From Skeletonema tropicum (taxonomy: Eukaryota; Bacillariophyta; Thalassiosirophyceae; Thalassiosirales; Thalassiosiraceae): a stretch of 64,000 nucleotides of DNA. The notes under the pieces were generated by a model that saw only the letters and a list, made by a program, of their open reading frames with translations, made no database searches and was not told the DNA's origin. This document shows positions 40,080 to 50,320 of the stretch, piece by piece; within the stretch, counting starts at the first letter, position 1; the number at the start of each line of letters is the position of its first letter. The stretch covers positions 3,224,001 through 3,288,000 of the forward strand of contig CM074130.1 of assembly GCA_037178625.1 (NCBI GenBank), given 5' to 3'. Made by a program: the position numbers and the translations under genes.

Positions 40080-41732
40080 ATGCCAAAAACAAAGGCCGCC
40101 GTGCTCGAGCGCTCCCGCCGCTCCACGGCGGGGAAGCGGATGCAATCTCTGATGGGCAAAGCGCAAGAAGACGATGATGCGTTTTGGTCACATTCCATCT
40201 GGTCCGAGGGCGGCGGTGGCTTCTCCAGCGGTAGAAAAAGACGAAGAGGCGACAATGACGATGACGATAGTTCGTCATCATCTGGTTCGGACACTGATTC
40301 TATATCGGACGGTGAGGGCTCCTTCCGAATGTCAGATGAGGAATCCGAAGCCGCGGTGGATCAATTCGACTCGGACTTCGATGAATCTGAATCCGAGGAT
40401 GAAGAGGAGGGCGGGGAGGGGGCAGCGGAGCGAGAATTGATTGCAGAGGAAAGGAGGGCGAAGGGTGCACAGAGGAAGAAGAGGCAACAGGTGGCATTTC
40501 AGGGGAAGGGGAGTAGTGGAGGGAGAGAGCTCATGAAGAAAAAGAAGGGACAAATGACAAAACGTGGTCCAACTGGAGAAGGGTGGAATGCTGGTTTGGT
40601 CTTGAACTGGCCAGCTCCAGGGAGCTCTGTTGAGTCGGGGCAGGCTGCTCTGGCAAAGCCGGCTGCAATCACACAACTATCTGCACCAATATCTGCTCCT
40701 GTTGAAGTTTCGTCATCCTTGCCTGCTCAGCAATCTCCATCGAAACCTCAGCACGCAGAAGCGGCAAAACCTACACCTTCTGTTCCAATATCCACTGAAA
40801 CAAAGCCAAAAAATACTGTCAAAAGCGCTGCAGTGCCTCGACACAACCTTCGTGGGGGTACTGCTAAATCAGAACCAAAACCTGTAGCTCCTGCGAAAGT
40901 AACACAACAGCAGCGTGCTGCGGTCATAGAGAAAAAGACCCCAAAGCCCCGAATAACACAGGAGGAGCTTATCTTAGAGGCAATTAAATCAACCGAAATG
41001 GAAAACGCCAAATGGCTCAGTACTAGAAAACGTGTCAAGGAGGAGGCGGTGCATAGAGAGAATGCTGCCACGTCCAAGACGATAACTCACAATCCAGCTT
41101 ATAGATTTCATAGCCGAAGAGGATGTAACAACACATTGACATTTATGGATATGGATCATTTGCCGGATATATTGGCTCGATCGCGCCCTAAAAAGGCAGG
41201 TCTTTCCGATACCAGTACAACAACGATGCGATCACCACGAAAAAGGCGAGCTGATAGTGCTGCATCTCAAGATAGTTCGTCGTCTCCTGATATAGAAATA
41301 GAGCAAAAAACAAAATGTGTCATCACTGGAAAGGTTGCAAGATATAGAGATCCTAAAACCATGATGGGCTATTATGATTTAGCCGCTTTTAAAGAGCTGC
41401 GACGTCGTCTTGATGCTGGCGAATTGCGAAAGATAAAGGAGAAGAAGAAAATACCAACAAAGCAACCGGCCAAACGAAAAGCTCCATCCTTGGGGGGTGG
41501 TGCAGCATTGGTTGCGAAATTATCATCAACTGGCGCTGAAGTGAAAGTTAAGATCAAAGTTGGTAATGCTTTTGTTCTTCCTCCGCCAAAACCTGCTGAA
41601 AAGAAGAAGGATGAAAAGAAGAAAGAAAAAGTTTCAGATCGTACACCGAACAAACCGCGATGGGATGATGCTAGTGAAAATATGTATGCTAAATCATTTT
41701 CATCTCAGAAAAGACGTACGGTCATCAAATAG
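40080..41732 (+). CDS. VPS72: VPS72/YL1 (SWR1 subunit SWC2), H2A.Z chaperone
   Basis: 550 residues. YL1/SWC2 binds H2A.Z-H2B and helps SWR1 or SRCAP exchange it into chromatin. The N-terminal signature is RSRRSTAGKRMQSLMGKAQ, then the acidic H2A.Z-binding segment (DQFDSDFDESESEDEEE) and a basic stretch (AQRKKRQQ, KKKKGQMTKRG). The YL1_C domain lies near residues 412-445: KCVITGKVARYRDPKTMMGYYDLAAFKELR. The frame stops at 41730-41732. Coding-like sequence with a homeodomain-like segment continues for 800 bp in the next frame, so the real C-terminus is uncertain (see that entry). Confidence 0.88.
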   Translation: MPKTKAAVLERSRRSTAGKRMQSLMGKAQEDDDAFWSHSIWSEGGGGFSSGRKRRRGDNDDDDSSSSSGSDTDSISDGEGSFRMSDEESEAAVDQFDSDFDESESEDEEEGGEGAAERELIAEERRAKGAQRKKRQQVAFQGKGSSGGRELMKKKKGQMTKRGPTGEGWNAGLVLNWPAPGSSVESGQAALAKPAAITQLSAPISAPVEVSSSLPAQQSPSKPQHAEAAKPTPSVPISTETKPKNTVKSAAVPRHNLRGGTAKSEPKPVAPAKVTQQQRAAVIEKKTPKPRITQEELILEAIKSTEMENAKWLSTRKRVKEEAVHRENAATSKTITHNPAYRFHSRRGCNNTLTFMDMDHLPDILARSRPKKAGLSDTSTTTMRSPRKRRADSAASQDSSSSPDIEIEQKTKCVITGKVARYRDPKTMMGYYDLAAFKELRRRLDAGELRKIKEKKKIPTKQPAKRKAPSLGGGAALVAKLSSTGAEVKVKIKVGNAFVLPPPKPAEKKKDEKKKEKVSDRTPNKPRWDDASENMYAKSFSSQKRRTVIK

Positions 41733-42558
41733 TGATTCATCGCAACAAGAATTAGGACAGCCTAAATCTGCTTCGGATGCTACGGGTAAAATCGCCCCAA
41801 ATGGCAAACAGGTCAATTCAAATAACGTTCCAACAGTGCAGTCGGCCACCGGTAGCAATCAATTGCCTTTAACTGCGGCAGGTGTTGTTTCGGGGAAGCC
41901 TACAAATGGAGCGGCTGTAAAATTGGAGAGTGGAGCACCATCCGCCGCAGTGCAACCAAAGAAAAGCAATGTTGAGTTAAAACCAACATCGGCCGAGCTG
42001 AATACATTTATGCAATCCTGGATTTCTCGACCTGAGAATAAAAACAATTTGATGCCTTCGTTACGACAGAAGCAGCAGATCATGGAAGAAATAGGCGTGG
42101 ACAAGAAGCGTTTGGAGGGATGGTTCTATAGGACTAGAAAGAAGATGAAACAGGATAATCCCCCCGACATTACTTCTTCGTTGGATAGAAAGCCGGCTCC
42201 ACAAATAGCTGTTGGTGGTCATGTTGGAGATGTACCTAGCAGTTCAGAGGTGAAAGCGGAGCCCCAAGTGGAGAAACCTGTAGAAGACCAAGTAAATAAA
42301 CCTGCAGAGAAAGAAGTTGAGTCGTCTCAAAAAGATCAGAACGACAATTCCGAATCCAAGTGCACTTCTACTTCACAAAATCACGAGCAAAGCAATGGAG
42401 CCAATCAAATTGGAAACCCTTCGACTGTGGATAAGCATGAAAAGAATGATGCACAAATGCCACTGCTGCCAACCAATGGCAGCAAAAAATGCGAGCAAAC
42501 ACCTTCAAAGCAAATTCAAAACATGATTTCGAAGCAATCAGAGATTCAGACGACATGA
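41733..42558 (+). other. Homeodomain-like coding stretch, likely a continuation of VPS72
   Basis: The frame is open from 41560 to 42558, one base out of register with VPS72. It lacks an ATG near its own start, so it is unlikely to be an independent gene. It encodes a Ser/Asn/Lys-rich linker, then SAELNTFMQSWISRPENKNN, LRQKQQIMEEIGVDKKRLEGWFYRTRKKMK, then a Glu/Lys/Gln-rich tail. The second block has the helix2-turn-helix3 shape of a KN/TALE-type homeodomain. At the usual WFxNxR motif it has WFYRTR, so the nearly invariant Asn51 is Arg. Joining to VPS72 needs a one-base skip near 41715-41730 or an intron with a weak donor; a phase-consistent example is GTCATC at 41721 to AAACAG ending 41811. 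Confidence 0.5.
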
Positions 42559-42939
42559 ATAGAATCTAAGATAGATGACCCATTCATTTGAATCAAATCA
42601 CGGCTATTTTACGTTTATTGTCGTTGCCTGTAAGATGCGTTGCAAGTTGGATCCCTCGAACGACCCAACCAGCTCCCACACCAGCTGACCCCCCAAAAGG
42701 TTTACCCCTCCCTCATACATAGTAGGTGATTGCTGGCTAACAACCATACCCCCTGCATGAATCTCAGGCTAGCCAAAATATTTATCCCCCATGCTAATAG
42801 TTCAGGGATTCAACTTGTAGTTTTTAAATCGATCAAGATTTTCCAACGACCAACGATAACAAGAAGACAAAATCGCGTACAATAGCTGCATCTGGGATGA
42901 TGCCGTCGTTCTCCAGTAACAACAGCTCCAAGTGAAGAA
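42559..42939. promoter_or_regulatory. Upstream region of the TPLATE-like gene
   Basis: 381 bp with the end of the previous transcript and the promoter of the next. CCCCC-rich patches occur at 42690-42710 and 42750. No gene recognised. Confidence 0.35.
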
Positions 42940-45900
42940 ATGAATGGTTTTAATGATGATTTGGATTGGGCTGCTACCACGTCGCCCAACGGTTTCACCC
43001 CAACTAATTTTGGAGCTAATACAAAAGTTAGCAAGATCAGCGGAGCGGTGAATGAGGATTTTTTGGATGACTTCGATGATGATGATGATGCGTTTTTTTC
43101 ATCCGCTACTGGGGGTGCATCGGCAGGGCTATCTGCTACTGGGGGGATGAAGATTGACACAACATTATCAGCTGTAGAGGGGGGGAAGAAAGGTAGCAAT
43201 GCCGCTAGTCTGTCGTCTTTTGGAATGATGGCGTTAAGTTATAGTGATGCGACGGCATTGGTTTCCCCGTCCAACAAAGCCCGTCCAACATCTACTCAAG
43301 GAGACGCCGACAATTTAGGAGAGGAGGACATCAGCGGTGATTCAGAGTTGATGGATCTTGATCAAAAGTATTTAAGCAGCCTACGTGATCCAGCCTCCTC
43401 TTTTCGAGATGTGGCACGTTCATGTCTTGTGTGCCAACAAATGATCCAATCTCCGAATAATGTGGAGCAGCCTGCCTCGGCTCTTTCATCACTGGATCAT
43501 TCAATCCGAATTCATTCAGCTACAATTTACCACGTCCAGAGATTTCAACGCTTAATTCATCGTGTTCTATCATCTCTATCAACTTGTATTGCGAAACACA
43601 ATGAATCGTTTTGTAAATCTCTGGCTGCCTCTACATTAGCTTCTATTGCACGTGCAGCATATGCTCGTTTGCATTTCGATGCTCGTGTATTTAGTGTTCG
43701 CCTCCCACCATCAATAGCTACTCGATTGGAAGATGAATGTGGTAATGGAGTGGCTCATACACTCGTGGTAGCGGCGATAGAACAGGGGGATGATGCCGTG
43801 TCAAGTGCTTCATTTGAAGCATTGGGGAGATTAACATTGGATCCTAACACTGATGAGCTGGCAGCTGAGGTCGAGAGTATTGCAGCAAATGTCAGCAACA
43901 CAATATTTTCATATGAGAATGATTCAGGCACATTTGAGAGTGCACGTGAAATGAAGGAAATGCAATCAAAGATTTGGGAACATGTTCTATTTCCTCGGAT
44001 GCAACGTGTCTTGCATCGGCTGTCGATATACTCTTGTATTCATCATTTGGCAAAAGCTATACCCGTTATTACTGCCGCATTCGTGCATGCTTTGACTCAG
44101 GGTGCAGATACTCTGCCAGCACGAAGAGCAGTGCAGTGTGGGAAGTCGACGCATGCAAAGCGTGGGTGGATGGAAAGTGATGCTGAGAGGCTGGTTGCGG
44201 AGTTTGTTGATAGGATATTACTGCCATGTTTTGTTCAATGCAACAACAAGTCTGACGAGGCTTTAAAGCGCTCTGCTGCTGTGGCATGTATTCGGCTCTC
44301 GTCTGCATGTCCTTTGGCACGATGGAGAGTTCCAGCATGTAGGAATGCAGCGTTAGCTTTGTCTCAGCAAGTCGATGAAATTATTACTTCCACTTCTTCG
44401 CACAACCAGATCGTGTCTATCACGGCAGTTTCTGAATCATCGTCAGCTACCCCTGCGGCGGAAACTCTCTCCGGGACTGCTGCAATTCTCTTGATAGCTT
44501 TGCGAGGCATTCCTGTCAACGAAAGAACCCCAGGATTGGCTTCAGTGTTACGGGCTGCATTAATGTTCCTTCCAATGGGAACGGCTTCTTCTTTTGATTT
44601 AGCACTATCAGAGGGATCTGATTTACCCAGTCGTTCGGGGTTATTGGTGGAAGCAGCCTTGTTAGTGATGCTTGATGGAAATAAAGATATTGGTCTTACT
44701 TCGACAAAGTTAAACATTCACGACGAGAATGGCAATGAAAAGGAAGAATTAGTTGGCACACGTTCAATATTGCTTAACAGAATCCTTCACGAGAACAAAC
44801 TTGATACTTTGCCAGCTGTAGATGAGCTCATGTGGGTATTTTGCTCCGCATTTCTACAAATAGGCGAGACTCACAGCAACGCTCATTCGGACTGGTCTAA
44901 TATCGGCTTGGTTTTGCTAGATAACTTCTCAAGCTTTCTGGACAGTCCTGACGAGCTAAGCAATTCACCGTTTGCTACTGCCGCAGTTGCTGCTTACAGT
45001 GACTTGTTGATTGATATGCTGAAACGTTCCGCGGTATTTCCTCCTTCTTCATTTTCGATTAGTGATAACATGATCGCAGTTACAGAAAAATCTGCCCCTA
45101 ACAGCAGTGGCAAATCGGTTGTAGAAATGCCTACTGAATCATCATCTCGCGTTGCGTCGACGCTGTTTAAGTTGATTCCAGCCCTAATTTTACAACGAAG
45201 CAAAATGGTTTCTACCAACACGTCGTTTGAGAGCATGAAAACTGACGTGCGGCTGGACGCTACGTTGTGCGATGCTTGGTTTGGGCATTGTATCGCAAAC
45301 AATGACGCAAAGCAATCAAATCAGGGGCAGCTTAATATTGCTTTTGAGCTACTCTCTCTATTCCGCTCAGATATGATGACGTTGCTACAGGTGGTGGGCG
45401 ACGGTGTAGAAAAGCAACAGCAAGGTGAAGTGTTACATTTACTCAAAATTTGTATTGCTAGTGTAGAAACGGTTGCTTGCGTCTCAGAAGTAATCGCTTA
45501 CGGAAACAGCATGAATACAAAAAATGAAACTGCGGACGAAGCAGACAAGAAAGTAGCTGGAGCTGCGATGAATGCATTGAGTGGGGTTTTCGCTGCAGCT
45601 AAGGAAATTGCTGAAACGACACCACAGAATTCTTGGCTGTGTCAGCAAGTTGCAGTTGACTCTAGCAACACTGCTTCTCGTATCTCTGGGTACATACGTG
45701 ACATAGCAAATGTCTATCATGACGATATCATTACAGCGTTGCAACCCTCCAACTTGGGCCGCCGCCCAACATCCTCGAAATTGTCTTCGGTCGTAACTGC
45801 CTCTCTCTGGTACCACCGCGCTCGGCTTGCTTTAGAGCATCGCACAAATCTTGCAATGGAAGAATATTCTTGTACCACTACTTCATCGCTTTCTTCGAAA

Positions 45901-46950
45901 ACAATACGTCCATTTAATCCATTGAGAATGAGTCGCACATTCTCCAACACTTCAATTCAAGTGCATCAACTTGTACGTGGGCTGCCGCTACTCATACCAG
46001 AGCGAGGTGACGATGGAGTTAGGGCAGTGTGTCTTACAGGATCTTCCGACCCTGTCTCTCTGATAATGTCTCCAAGCATACGGCAAGTGAGGAAGAGTGA
46101 TTTTAGCGAGAACATGGTCCTCGTCATTACAATGAGGCTTTACAACATCACAGCAGTACCTGTAGAAAAAGGAGTGCGTCTTGACGTGGCTTTTGACGAT
46201 GGCGGCAATAACTCTATTTGCACCACATCTCTTTACAAAAATGAAATAGAGGCAGGTGACTATATTACCTGGGAAATTGTGTTGGAAGACTGGAAGATTG
46301 GTGATATCTCGCTAAGCGCCACTATAACTTTTCTGGCGCTCGAAAAGGAATCTATTTCACACAAATGGTTGCATGGAGGAGATCAGGCTGGTGACTCATA
46401 TGGTGAAAGTCCCCTTATTGTCGACGATGATGAAGGGACGATGGATGTTGCTATACTCTGTGAGCCAACTTGTATATCCTCGCTTTTTACACTGCAGCCG
46501 TGCCCGCTTGTGTTCTTTTGTGGTCACATAGGTGATCAAAATGCCTTTAACTTTTTGTGGGGTCAACTTGAGCATGAATCGGAAGTAGTGTTCATGAAGT
46601 CTACACCCCCGATTGAAGTGGCTATTGATGCCAAGAGGGGTCGTGTAAGGCTTCCAAACGGCGTCACTGGATGCGCTTTCATTGCACCTGGCGGTGACAG
46701 AATCTTGTGCAAACACCAGATCATTCAAAGCGGTTCTCATTCTTTGTCGATAAAGTCCAACTCGTCAGAACTCAGGTCATCCTTAGTGGGGACGTTGCCG
46801 TTAAAAATGTCCCTTCTTCGGTTCATTTTTGGGGGCAATGAATTGGTTGTAAAGGAAGGTTCACCGACACCGACGAACATGAACGGCAACTCAATGAAAC
46901 ATGACTTTCCTTCAATCACAATGAAACACTCCCCAATCAACGCAATATGA
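42940..46950 (+). CDS. TPLATE-like (TSET/TPLATE complex) coat protein
   Basis: A single exon of 1336 residues. The N-terminus is acidic (EDFLDDFDDDDDAFFSS). A long helical solenoid then contains VSSASFEALGRLTLDP and RSALFE/AP-large-subunit-like blocks. The C-terminal part contains LPLLIPERGDDGVRAV, LTGSSDPVSLIM, then a beta-rich appendage-like stretch (VLVITMRLYNITAVPVEKGV, GDYITWEIVLEDW). It also has AILCEPTCISSLFTLQPCPLVFFCGHIGDQ and FNFLWGQLE. The LTGSSDP motif and the C-x-P...L.P.P..FF...W pattern agree with plant TPLATE, an AP-related endocytic adaptor (TSET/TTRAY subunit). The assignment relies on remembered motif patterns, not alignment, hence the moderate confidence. Confidence 0.58.
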   Translation: MNGFNDDLDWAATTSPNGFTPTNFGANTKVSKISGAVNEDFLDDFDDDDDAFFSSATGGASAGLSATGGMKIDTTLSAVEGGKKGSNAASLSSFGMMALSYSDATALVSPSNKARPTSTQGDADNLGEEDISGDSELMDLDQKYLSSLRDPASSFRDVARSCLVCQQMIQSPNNVEQPASALSSLDHSIRIHSATIYHVQRFQRLIHRVLSSLSTCIAKHNESFCKSLAASTLASIARAAYARLHFDARVFSVRLPPSIATRLEDECGNGVAHTLVVAAIEQGDDAVSSASFEALGRLTLDPNTDELAAEVESIAANVSNTIFSYENDSGTFESAREMKEMQSKIWEHVLFPRMQRVLHRLSIYSCIHHLAKAIPVITAAFVHALTQGADTLPARRAVQCGKSTHAKRGWMESDAERLVAEFVDRILLPCFVQCNNKSDEALKRSAAVACIRLSSACPLARWRVPACRNAALALSQQVDEIITSTSSHNQIVSITAVSESSSATPAAETLSGTAAILLIALRGIPVNERTPGLASVLRAALMFLPMGTASSFDLALSEGSDLPSRSGLLVEAALLVMLDGNKDIGLTSTKLNIHDENGNEKEELVGTRSILLNRILHENKLDTLPAVDELMWVFCSAFLQIGETHSNAHSDWSNIGLVLLDNFSSFLDSPDELSNSPFATAAVAAYSDLLIDMLKRSAVFPPSSFSISDNMIAVTEKSAPNSSGKSVVEMPTESSSRVASTLFKLIPALILQRSKMVSTNTSFESMKTDVRLDATLCDAWFGHCIANNDAKQSNQGQLNIAFELLSLFRSDMMTLLQVVGDGVEKQQQGEVLHLLKICIASVETVACVSEVIAYGNSMNTKNETADEADKKVAGAAMNALSGVFAAAKEIAETTPQNSWLCQQVAVDSSNTASRISGYIRDIANVYHDDIITALQPSNLGRRPTSSKLSSVVTASLWYHRARLALEHRTNLAMEEYSCTTTSSLSSKTIRPFNPLRMSRTFSNTSIQVHQLVRGLPLLIPERGDDGVRAVCLTGSSDPVSLIMSPSIRQVRKSDFSENMVLVITMRLYNITAVPVEKGVRLDVAFDDGGNNSICTTSLYKNEIEAGDYITWEIVLEDWKIGDISLSATITFLALEKESISHKWLHGGDQAGDSYGESPLIVDDDEGTMDVAILCEPTCISSLFTLQPCPLVFFCGHIGDQNAFNFLWGQLEHESEVVFMKSTPPIEVAIDAKRGRVRLPNGVTGCAFIAPGGDRILCKHQIIQSGSHSLSIKSNSSELRSSLVGTLPLKMSLLRFIFGGNELVVKEGSPTPTNMNGNSMKHDFPSITMKHSPINAI

Positions 46951-47019
46951 AGAGAGTGAATTGCATACATATAATATGTTAGCTTTAACATTCAATTATT
47001 TCATTGACTATATATACCT

Positions 47020-48429
47020 TTATTTCTTGTCCTTTTTCTGCGCCCACCACCCTTTTTTCTCTGGGTAAGGTGCAGGGAACGGTTGGTCGTCGTCTGCTGC
47101 AACTTCCATTGCCATTTCTTGCAGCCGCCGGTCTCGCCTAGCTTTTTCATTCGCAGCCTCTTCTTCTCTCATTTTGATAGCTGTTGTCTTGGATGCCCCC
47201 CAACCTCTCGATGGTTCTATCGATGTCTGCATATCCCTTGCCAACATGAACTTTTTCATAAATTCATACACTCCAAATTGAATTCCAATCATTGGAACAA
47301 CACTCAATAGACGGGGTGTGAGGCCACGATAAAACGCTCCTACACCTTCCTCTTTCAATACCCTGCGGAAGCAATCATTGATTCCCTTGTATGCAACCAT
47401 GTCCGGATAATTCATTTGTGTCACCAGCCTTGTCTTTACTGTATCCATTGGTATCATAATACAGACGGTTGTGGCACTTGCCAAGCAACCCATGATGGAA
47501 TTTTCAATATCCTTTGCAGGGCGTTTGAACACGCTTGAGTGTATGCGTTTGTTTTGCTCGAATAGAGTCCATGTCAACCCATAACTTGGGATTTTACCCG
47601 CAATTCCTGGCCACCAACCAGTATAGAACCCAGCGACACCCTTATCCTTCATCAATCCTCTTGTCGCACTGATCAGATTAGGGTATGTGCCTGCCATAAT
47701 GTTATCACAAATCATCATCTGCGGTGTTGAAACTACCGAGCAACAAATTGTCGACAATGCAGACGACAAAAAGTCCATGCCTGGTCCAAAGTTTCGATTG
47801 ATAGTATCTGCATAACGGCTACGTGATACAAGACTGTTCATTTGCCTTCGAACAAATTCCAAAACGGCAAAATTGACAGCCCCATGAGGCAGCGACAACA
47901 CAAGCTGTGCTCCTGCCCCACGTGTCAATTTTTGGGCATGCTTCCATTGCGTGAAGGATTTGACTGTCAATGGAGCCTTTCCAGGTACAGTTCTCTTGGA
48001 TTGAAGGATCGTTTTCATTGTGTTGGCAGGGTGCATGATAGTTTGAGCTGTGCTCCGGCTAACGGCACCGCATACCATGGCCTCCCAGAATTGAAGACGC
48101 CGATCTGTGGATGGTGCTACAGCTGTGGCTGCTCCTCCTCTACTGACCACGTCCACGGCGATAGAGTTATCGCCTTCTAGCACTGCATTATCTTCGAGAA
48201 TACTATTGCTAGCTGAGCGTCGTCCTATTCTTCCTACAAGCAAGTTGTGTTGCTGTGATGATAAAGTGTTGCAACTTGTTGATCCATAGCCAAAAGGTCC
48301 TCTAGTGATGGCCGATCGTATACCGATTACAACTGGATTTAAATTTCCACTTGCCACCACCGTTAATGTAGCGACCAAGACAGCCAGCAGTACTATGGCT
48401 GGACGCATAGTGGTAGTGTTGGTCTTCAT
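47020..48429 (-). CDS. Mitochondrial carrier family (SLC25) protein with signal-like N-terminus
   Basis: The preferred start is the ATG at 48429 (469 residues); another in-frame ATG is at 48510. Three carrier repeats are visible. Repeat 1 has CGAVSRSTAQTIMHPANTMKTIL (a degenerate PxD/ExxK/R). Repeat 2 has FLSSALSTICCSVVSTPQMMICDN and FYTGWWPGIAGKIPSYG. Repeat 3 has CLASATTVCIMIPMDTVKTRL and FYRGLTPRLLSVVPMIGIQFGVYEFMK. The protein begins with a strongly hydrophobic segment (MRPAIVLLAVLVATLTVVASGN) resembling a signal peptide. That is unusual for mitochondrial carriers and may direct it to plastid or other membranes. The C-terminal tail is charged (EEEAANEKARRDRRLQE). Substrate unknown. Confidence 0.82.
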   Translation of the reverse strand: MKTNTTTMRPAIVLLAVLVATLTVVASGNLNPVVIGIRSAITRGPFGYGSTSCNTLSSQQHNLLVGRIGRRSASNSILEDNAVLEGDNSIAVDVVSRGGAATAVAPSTDRRLQFWEAMVCGAVSRSTAQTIMHPANTMKTILQSKRTVPGKAPLTVKSFTQWKHAQKLTRGAGAQLVLSLPHGAVNFAVLEFVRRQMNSLVSRSRYADTINRNFGPGMDFLSSALSTICCSVVSTPQMMICDNIMAGTYPNLISATRGLMKDKGVAGFYTGWWPGIAGKIPSYGLTWTLFEQNKRIHSSVFKRPAKDIENSIMGCLASATTVCIMIPMDTVKTRLVTQMNYPDMVAYKGINDCFRRVLKEEGVGAFYRGLTPRLLSVVPMIGIQFGVYEFMKKFMLARDMQTSIEPSRGWGASKTTAIKMREEEAANEKARRDRRLQEMAMEVAADDDQPFPAPYPEKKGWWAQKKDKK

Positions 48430-48681
48430 GTTGATGTTGATGTATTCCTCCAGGCGATCAGCTGAGAGTGCGTGAGAGTTGGACGGATAGCAGATTGATG
48501 TGAATCTCATGGTGATCAGCACGTAGGAATTCAATACATGTTTGTCTGAAAAATGAGTTTTGAACTTTCACTGACTTCTTGCTCTTTGATGCTCTGACCT
48601 TCGCCCTTCATTTTCCCTCCTCTTCCCTCTTCTCTCTCTCCTCCTCTTGCGCAGGCCAGGGCACATTTGCAGGCAGGCTTC

Positions 48682-50208
48682 ATGGCCAGCTTGGCTGCAG
48701 AAGAAACCATACTATCCACCATGAATAAACCACAAGCCGGCGGAGACGTCTATGCTCGATGCAGCAAGGGATCCACAGCTGGCCGTGGAGCAATAGCAGG
48801 ATGGACACCATGTCCCATTTGTTGTGCATCAGCGATGAGCAGCTCTCACATCTTGACCGAAGAATCAATACGTGCATTGATATCATCCGTTCCCAAGACG
48901 ACAAAGTCACTTAAATTGTTTAGCCATGGTCGAGGTCTCGCTGCTCATTTGCATGCCGTTCACATACGCCTTGGAAACCAGGCAAGGCGGAATTGAAACG
49001 TCGGAAGGCACTACAGAAAAGGCATGAAAATGAAAAGAGGCGTAGGGAGCGTTCGTGTGCAAAAGAGGATGAAACTAATGATGGAGATGAACACATGAAG
49101 AGATGTAATAAAAGACAAAAATTAACTCATGACGAGTCTTTAATGATACCACTGCAAAACTGGCATCCGACAGAGGAAGAAATGAAACAGTGGAATGAAC
49201 AAGTTGTTGAAATCGTTGCTCTAACCGAAGCAGAAGCAAAGAAGACGGTAGATGATAAATTTGGGGGATGCAGCAAATGCGAATAACAAACAATACATCA
49301 ATGACAGGTTGCGATCGAAATGGCAAAGAGCACCAATCCTACCGTGAAAGTCTACCTGCATTTCTTGCCGCAGCTGCAAATGGAGATTTGAACACACTGA
49401 AGCAATTAATTGAAAACAATACTACTGGAGAAGAGAATGATCATATTCATATACGAAGTCTCTTGTCGCTTGAAGATAGGAATGGTAGTACCGCAGAACA
49501 TTGGGCTGCTGGTGGAGGACATATAAAGTGTATCCAATACATTTGGAATCTCAGAGATAGAATACGCGAAGATGATGATAGTTAGTACAGCTACCAGCAG
49601 CAAGAACAGCAATAACAACAATGATGCGCAAACGAAACCTGGAAATAAGAAAGTTCTTCGGAGGCGCGATGGCAAAACTGCTCTTCACTATGCAGCACGC
49701 AATGGCCGCAATGAAGTGATTGATCTGATCCTTTCCAGAAAAGATGCACCGTCAGTAAATATTAGAAGTGGTGACGGTACCACGCCCTTGCACATGGCAG
49801 TGCTATGGAGGGTATGTCTCGACAGTAAAGCACTTAGTTCAAACTCATGCTGCGGATGCATTGGCAATGAACGATTGGAACTGTGGTGCTGCGCACTTTG
49901 TTGCAATGAGTCTGGGAAACGAAGGTACAGATGCGGTGATTGCGCTGTGTAAGTATTTGAAGCAGGATTGTGGTGTAGACTTTGGATCGAGGCAAAGACA
50001 AGGTCATACACCCTTGCACAAAGCAGCATCGAGAAAGAATCGACATGTGATAGAATGGTTGGCTAACGAAACAAAATCAACCAAACAAGCCATGGAAGAT
50101 TTGGGCGGTTTGGATGACGGAGGCAACAGAGCAAGTTGTATCTGGCTCAGCGTAGGTGGTAACGAGGATTTCGGACAATGGATGAGGAACACTTGTCGAA
50201 GGTGGTGA
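48682..50208 (+). pseudogene. Ankyrin-repeat protein pseudogene (four frame disruptions)
   Basis: The coding sense passes through frames 1-0-2-0-1 within 1.5 kb. The N-terminal piece (ATG 48682) has CPICC and GRGLAAHLHAVH, a C2H2-like layout. The next piece is basic (LKRRKALQKRHENEKRRRER). Later pieces carry ankyrin repeats: LPAFLAAAANGDLNTLKQLI, GKTALHYAARNGRNEVIDLIL, GTTPLHMAVLW, and QGHTPLHKAASRKNRHVIEWL. Frames change near 48970 (a TA insertion in CACATACGCC would explain it), 49250-49265 (at a G5 run), 49577 (extra T) and 49805 (extra A). No introns with consensus sites explain these shifts, so this is a decaying gene copy or a poorly sequenced one. Confidence 0.75.
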
Positions 50209-50320
50209 TGAACGGTGATCACAATAGGTAAGAGTGACGTAAATTACTACTTCATACGGAGCAATCAGTGTGGGCGACTAACTCTCCTACTAGGAACTAA
50301 TTACTTGAACCAACCAGAAC

